Origin: Akkermansia muciniphila | Lineage (GTDB): Bacteria; Pseudomonadota; Gammaproteobacteria; Burkholderiales; Burkholderiaceae_C | Direction: 5' to 3' | DNA length: 64,000 nucleotides | Assembly: GCA_943331105.2 (NCBI GenBank) | Contig: CALQKH020000013.1 | Span: forward strand, 1 to 64,000 | Translations under genes and position numbers: made by a program | Shown here: positions 61,845 to 64,000 of the stretch, one piece after another | How positions within the stretch are numbered: the first letter of the stretch is position 1 | How the letters are laid out: each line of letters begins with the position of its first letter | Notes under the pieces: model-generated | What the model saw: the letters and a program-made list of their open reading frames with translations, nothing else | Told to the model about the DNA's origin: nothing | Databases searched by the model: none

Positions 61845-62927
61845 ATGGCCGATTTGTTTGACAACCCCATGGGCCTGTGCGGCTTCGAGTTCGTCGAGTT
61901 CGCATCCCCCACCCCCAACACCTTGGAGCCGCTGTTCGAGCAGATGGGCTTCTCGCTGGTGGCCAAACACCGATCCAAAGACGTGGTGCTGTACCGCCAA
62001 GGCGACATCAATTTCATCGTCAACCGCGAGCCCAAAAGCCTGGCCGGTTACTTCGCAGCCGAGCACGGCCCTTGCGCTTGCGCGCTGGCGTTTCGGGTGA
62101 AGGATTCGCACAAGGCTTATGCGCGGGCGCTGGAACTCGGAGCCCAACCGGTGGATGTGCCCACCGGCCCCATGGAGTTGCGCCTGCCAGCCATCAAGGG
62201 CATTGGCGGCGCGCCTTTGTATTTGATCGACCGTTTTGAAGACGGCAAAAGCATTTACGACATCGACTTTGAATTCATCGACGGCGTGGACCGCCACCCG
62301 CCGGGCCACGGCCTCAAGCTCATCGACCACATGACGCACAACGTCTACAAAGGCCGCATGGCGTATTGGAGTGGTTTTTACGAAAAGCTCTTTAACTTTC
62401 AGGAGATTCGTTACTTCGACATCAAGGGCGAATACACGGGCCTCACCAGCCAAGCCATGATGGCCCCAGACGGTTTGATCCGCATCCCGCTGAATGAAGA
62501 GTCGGGCAAGACCGGTGGCCAGATCGAAGAATTCTTGATGCAGTTCAACGGCGAGGGCATCCAACACATCGCGCTCTTAACCGACGACCTCTTAAAAAGC
62601 GTGGACGCGCTGCAGATGGCCGGCATCCCGCTCATGACTGCCCCCAACGACATTTATTACGAGATGCTTGAAGAGCGCCTGACAGGCCATGGCGAACCGG
62701 TGCCCGAGTTGCAGGCACGCGGCATCCTGATGGACGGCTCAACCGCCAACGGCGAGAAGCGTTTGCTGCTGCAAATCTTCAGCCAAACCCTGTTGGGCCC
62801 GGTGTTCTTTGAATTCATCCAGCGCAAAGCCGACGAGGGCTTTGGCGAAGGCAATTTCAAGGCGCTGTTTGAAAGCCTGGAGCGGGATCAGATTCGGCGT
62901 GGGGCGATTCAGGTGGATATGCGCTGA
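61845..62927 (+). CDS. hpd: 4-hydroxyphenylpyruvate dioxygenase
   Basis: Iron(II) dioxygenase converting 4-hydroxyphenylpyruvate to homogentisate in tyrosine breakdown; 360 residues from ATG 61845 (GGAG seven bases upstream). The two vicinal-oxygen-chelate domains are clear, with iron ligands in [18 protein letters not shown] and [10 protein letters not shown]. The opening [18 protein letters not shown] is typical of proteobacterial forms. No hmgA or maiA is in the window. A hairpin precedes the gene; regulation is not evident. Confidence 0.95.
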   Translation: MADLFDNPMGLCGFEFVEFASPTPNTLEPLFEQMGFSLVAKHRSKDVVLYRQGDINFIVNREPKSLAGYFAAEHGPCACALAFRVKDSHKAYARALELGAQPVDVPTGPMELRLPAIKGIGGAPLYLIDRFEDGKSIYDIDFEFIDGVDRHPPGHGLKLIDHMTHNVYKGRMAYWSGFYEKLFNFQEIRYFDIKGEYTGLTSQAMMAPDGLIRIPLNEESGKTGGQIEEFLMQFNGEGIQHIALLTDDLLKSVDALQMAGIPLMTAPNDIYYEMLEERLTGHGEPVPELQARGILMDGSTANGEKRLLLQIFSQTLLGPVFFEFIQRKADEGFGEGNFKALFESLERDQIRRGAIQVDMR

Positions 62928-63101
62928 GTCGTTTTCAGCCTTTGTGGGAGGCCTGCCCTCGCCAAGAAGGGCCCTTAGTGAGGGTCGCGCATGTGACTTT
63001 CGAGAGGAAATCGACGGCACTGTCGGTTGTTACCCGGTTGCACAAAAGGGGTCTTCTCGCCACAGTTGAAAGCTGTTGCTTTGAACAAAGGGTCCCCCGT
63101 C

Positions 63102-63560
63102 ATGAAACTGAACGTCAACGGTAAAAACCGCAGCCTCGATGTCGAGCCCGAGATGCCCCTGCTTTGGGCCTTGCGCGATGAGCTTGACATCAAAGGCCCC
63201 AAGTTCGGTTGCGGCATTGCCCAGTGCGGTTCGTGCACGGTTTTGTTGAACGGTGAGCCTGTGCGCTCGTGTGTTTATCCCGTGTCGGGTGCCTCTGGAC
63301 AAAAAGTCATCACCATCGAAGGCTTGGCCGACAAGGGCCGCTTGCATGCTGTGCAGCAAGCCTGGATCGACCACCAGGTGCCTCAGTGCGGTTATTGCCA
63401 AGGCGGGCAGATGCTCGCGGCCGTGGCCTTGCTCAAGAAAAAGCCCAAGCCGACCGACGAAGACATCGATGCCGCCATGACCAACATTTGCCGTTGCGGC
63501 ACCTATGCACGCATCCGCACCGCCATCCACGCCGCCGCCAAGAAAGGGGCCCGCGCATGA
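63102..63560 (+). CDS. iorA: 2Fe-2S subunit of a Tat-linked Mo hydroxylase (IorA-like)
   Basis: Small subunit of 152 residues with two [2Fe-2S] clusters. Ligands: [12 protein letters not shown], the Cys of [17 protein letters not shown] and CRCGTYARI. Gene order and the Tat-signal-bearing partner match isoquinoline 1-oxidoreductase alpha. It has no signal of its own, so it would be exported with the large subunit. The stop overlaps the large subunit start by ATGA. The upstream 174 bases hold no clear regulatory site. Confidence 0.92.
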   Translation: MKLNVNGKNRSLDVEPEMPLLWALRDELDIKGPKFGCGIAQCGSCTVLLNGEPVRSCVYPVSGASGQKVITIEGLADKGRLHAVQQAWIDHQVPQCGYCQGGQMLAAVALLKKKPKPTDEDIDAAMTNICRCGTYARIRTAIHAAAKKGARA

Positions 63561-64000
63561 GCACCCCAGATCTGACTTCCGGCATGGATCGCCGCCACTT
63601 CTTGAAGATCTCCAGCACCGCCACGGCGGGTTTGTCGATGGGATTTTTCGTTCCACAAAGCGCGCAAGCTGCCAACACGCCTCAGCTGAATGTGTGGGTC
63701 GAAATCGAACCCAACGACACGATTGTCATCCGCTACGCCCGTGCAGAAATGGGCCAAGGCAGTATGACTTCTGCGCCCATGATGATTGCCGAGGAGTTGG
63801 AGGCCGATTGGAAGAAGGTGCGCGTCGAGTACGCCACGGCGCATGAAAACCTGCGCACCAAACGCGCCTATGGCGACATGGCTTCGGTGGGCAGCCGCAC
63901 CATCCGCAATTCGCAGGAATACCTGCGCAAAGCCGGTGCTACCGGGCGTGAGATGCTGATTGCCGCGGCTGCCCAGCAGTGGGGCGTGCCGGCCAGCGAG
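63557..64000 (+). CDS. iorB: Mo hydroxylase large subunit (IorB-like), cut by window
   Basis: First 148 residues of a molybdopterin-containing large subunit. A Tat signal is present ([20 protein letters not shown], cleavage after AQA). [41 protein letters not shown] matches isoquinoline 1-oxidoreductase beta/aldehyde dehydrogenase large subunits. The gene continues beyond the right edge. The enzyme would act in the periplasm on an N-heterocycle or aldehyde; the electron acceptor, often a cytochrome c, is probably encoded further right. Confidence 0.93.
   Translation, partial: MSTPDLTSGMDRRHFLKISSTATAGLSMGFFVPQSAQAANTPQLNVWVEIEPNDTIVIRYARAEMGQGSMTSAPMMIAEELEADWKKVRVEYATAHENLRTKRAYGDMASVGSRTIRNSQEYLRKAGATGREMLIAAAAQQWGVPASE

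Noticed and set aside
1..64000. tRNA, rRNA, CRISPR, insertion sequences, phage genes
   Set aside because: No cloverleaf-like conserved arms, regular spaced repeats, transposase or integrase sequences were seen on either strand.

Overview
The window is dense, high-GC bacterial chromosome, mostly catabolic and transport genes. Four Bug-type solute-binding proteins, a TRAP system, a Liv-type ABC system, class III CoA-transferases, molybdenum hydroxylases, GTP-dependent PEP carboxykinase and a BpH3-like H-NS relative together suggest a betaproteobacterium of the order Burkholderiales, probably Comamonadaceae. This assignment is an inference from gene content and codon bias; no rRNA or other phylogenetic marker is present. 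I see no tRNA, rRNA, CRISPR array, phage or transposase.

Left part (1-14.1 kb). A plus-strand set (acyl-CoA dehydrogenase cut by the window edge, CoA-transferase, MmgE/PrpD protein, CitE-like lyase, LysR regulator) looks like a CoA-dependent route for an organic acid. Beside it, a TetR regulator and dctPQM TRAP genes (minus strand) diverge from a coxG-M-S-L-type molybdenum hydroxylase operon (plus strand). Two similar 16-bp half-palindromic sites lie in the shared promoter. Together they read as an uptake-plus-hydroxylation module for an unknown substrate.

Middle (14.1-43.8 kb). Housekeeping and accessory genes come first: acrylyl-CoA reductase-like AcuI, three DMT permeases across the window, PhoD phosphatase, UspA, metallophosphoesterase with LysR, and pckG. 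Then come modABC (molybdate supply for the two Mo hydroxylases), a Bug protein translationally coupled to an aspartoacylase-family hydrolase, a second Bug protein divergent from a DadA-like oxidase, and livKHMGF with an aromatic-aldehyde dehydrogenase and a divergent AraC regulator. DAHP synthase, a RelBE-like toxin-antitoxin pair with a palindromic operator, and a third Bug protein close this part. The only long gene-poor gap (42385-42829) holds a gene fragment I cannot identify.

Right part (43.8-64 kb). This has a YebC-family protein, a haloacetate-dehalogenase-like hydrolase, MetY with a CoA-binding protein, an MFS transporter, a TPR-methyltransferase, an Hsp70 relative, an H-NS-like protein lacking its DNA-binding tail, and a 7TMR-DISM histidine kinase with its response regulator. 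Next is a cluster of a domain-swapped aconitase-family protein facing an HMG-CoA-lyase-like enzyme, a class III CoA-transferase and a fourth Bug protein. I consider this the best candidate for an undescribed pathway. It is followed by 4-hydroxyphenylpyruvate dioxygenase and the start of a second, Tat-exported molybdenum hydroxylase (iorAB-like) that runs off the right edge.
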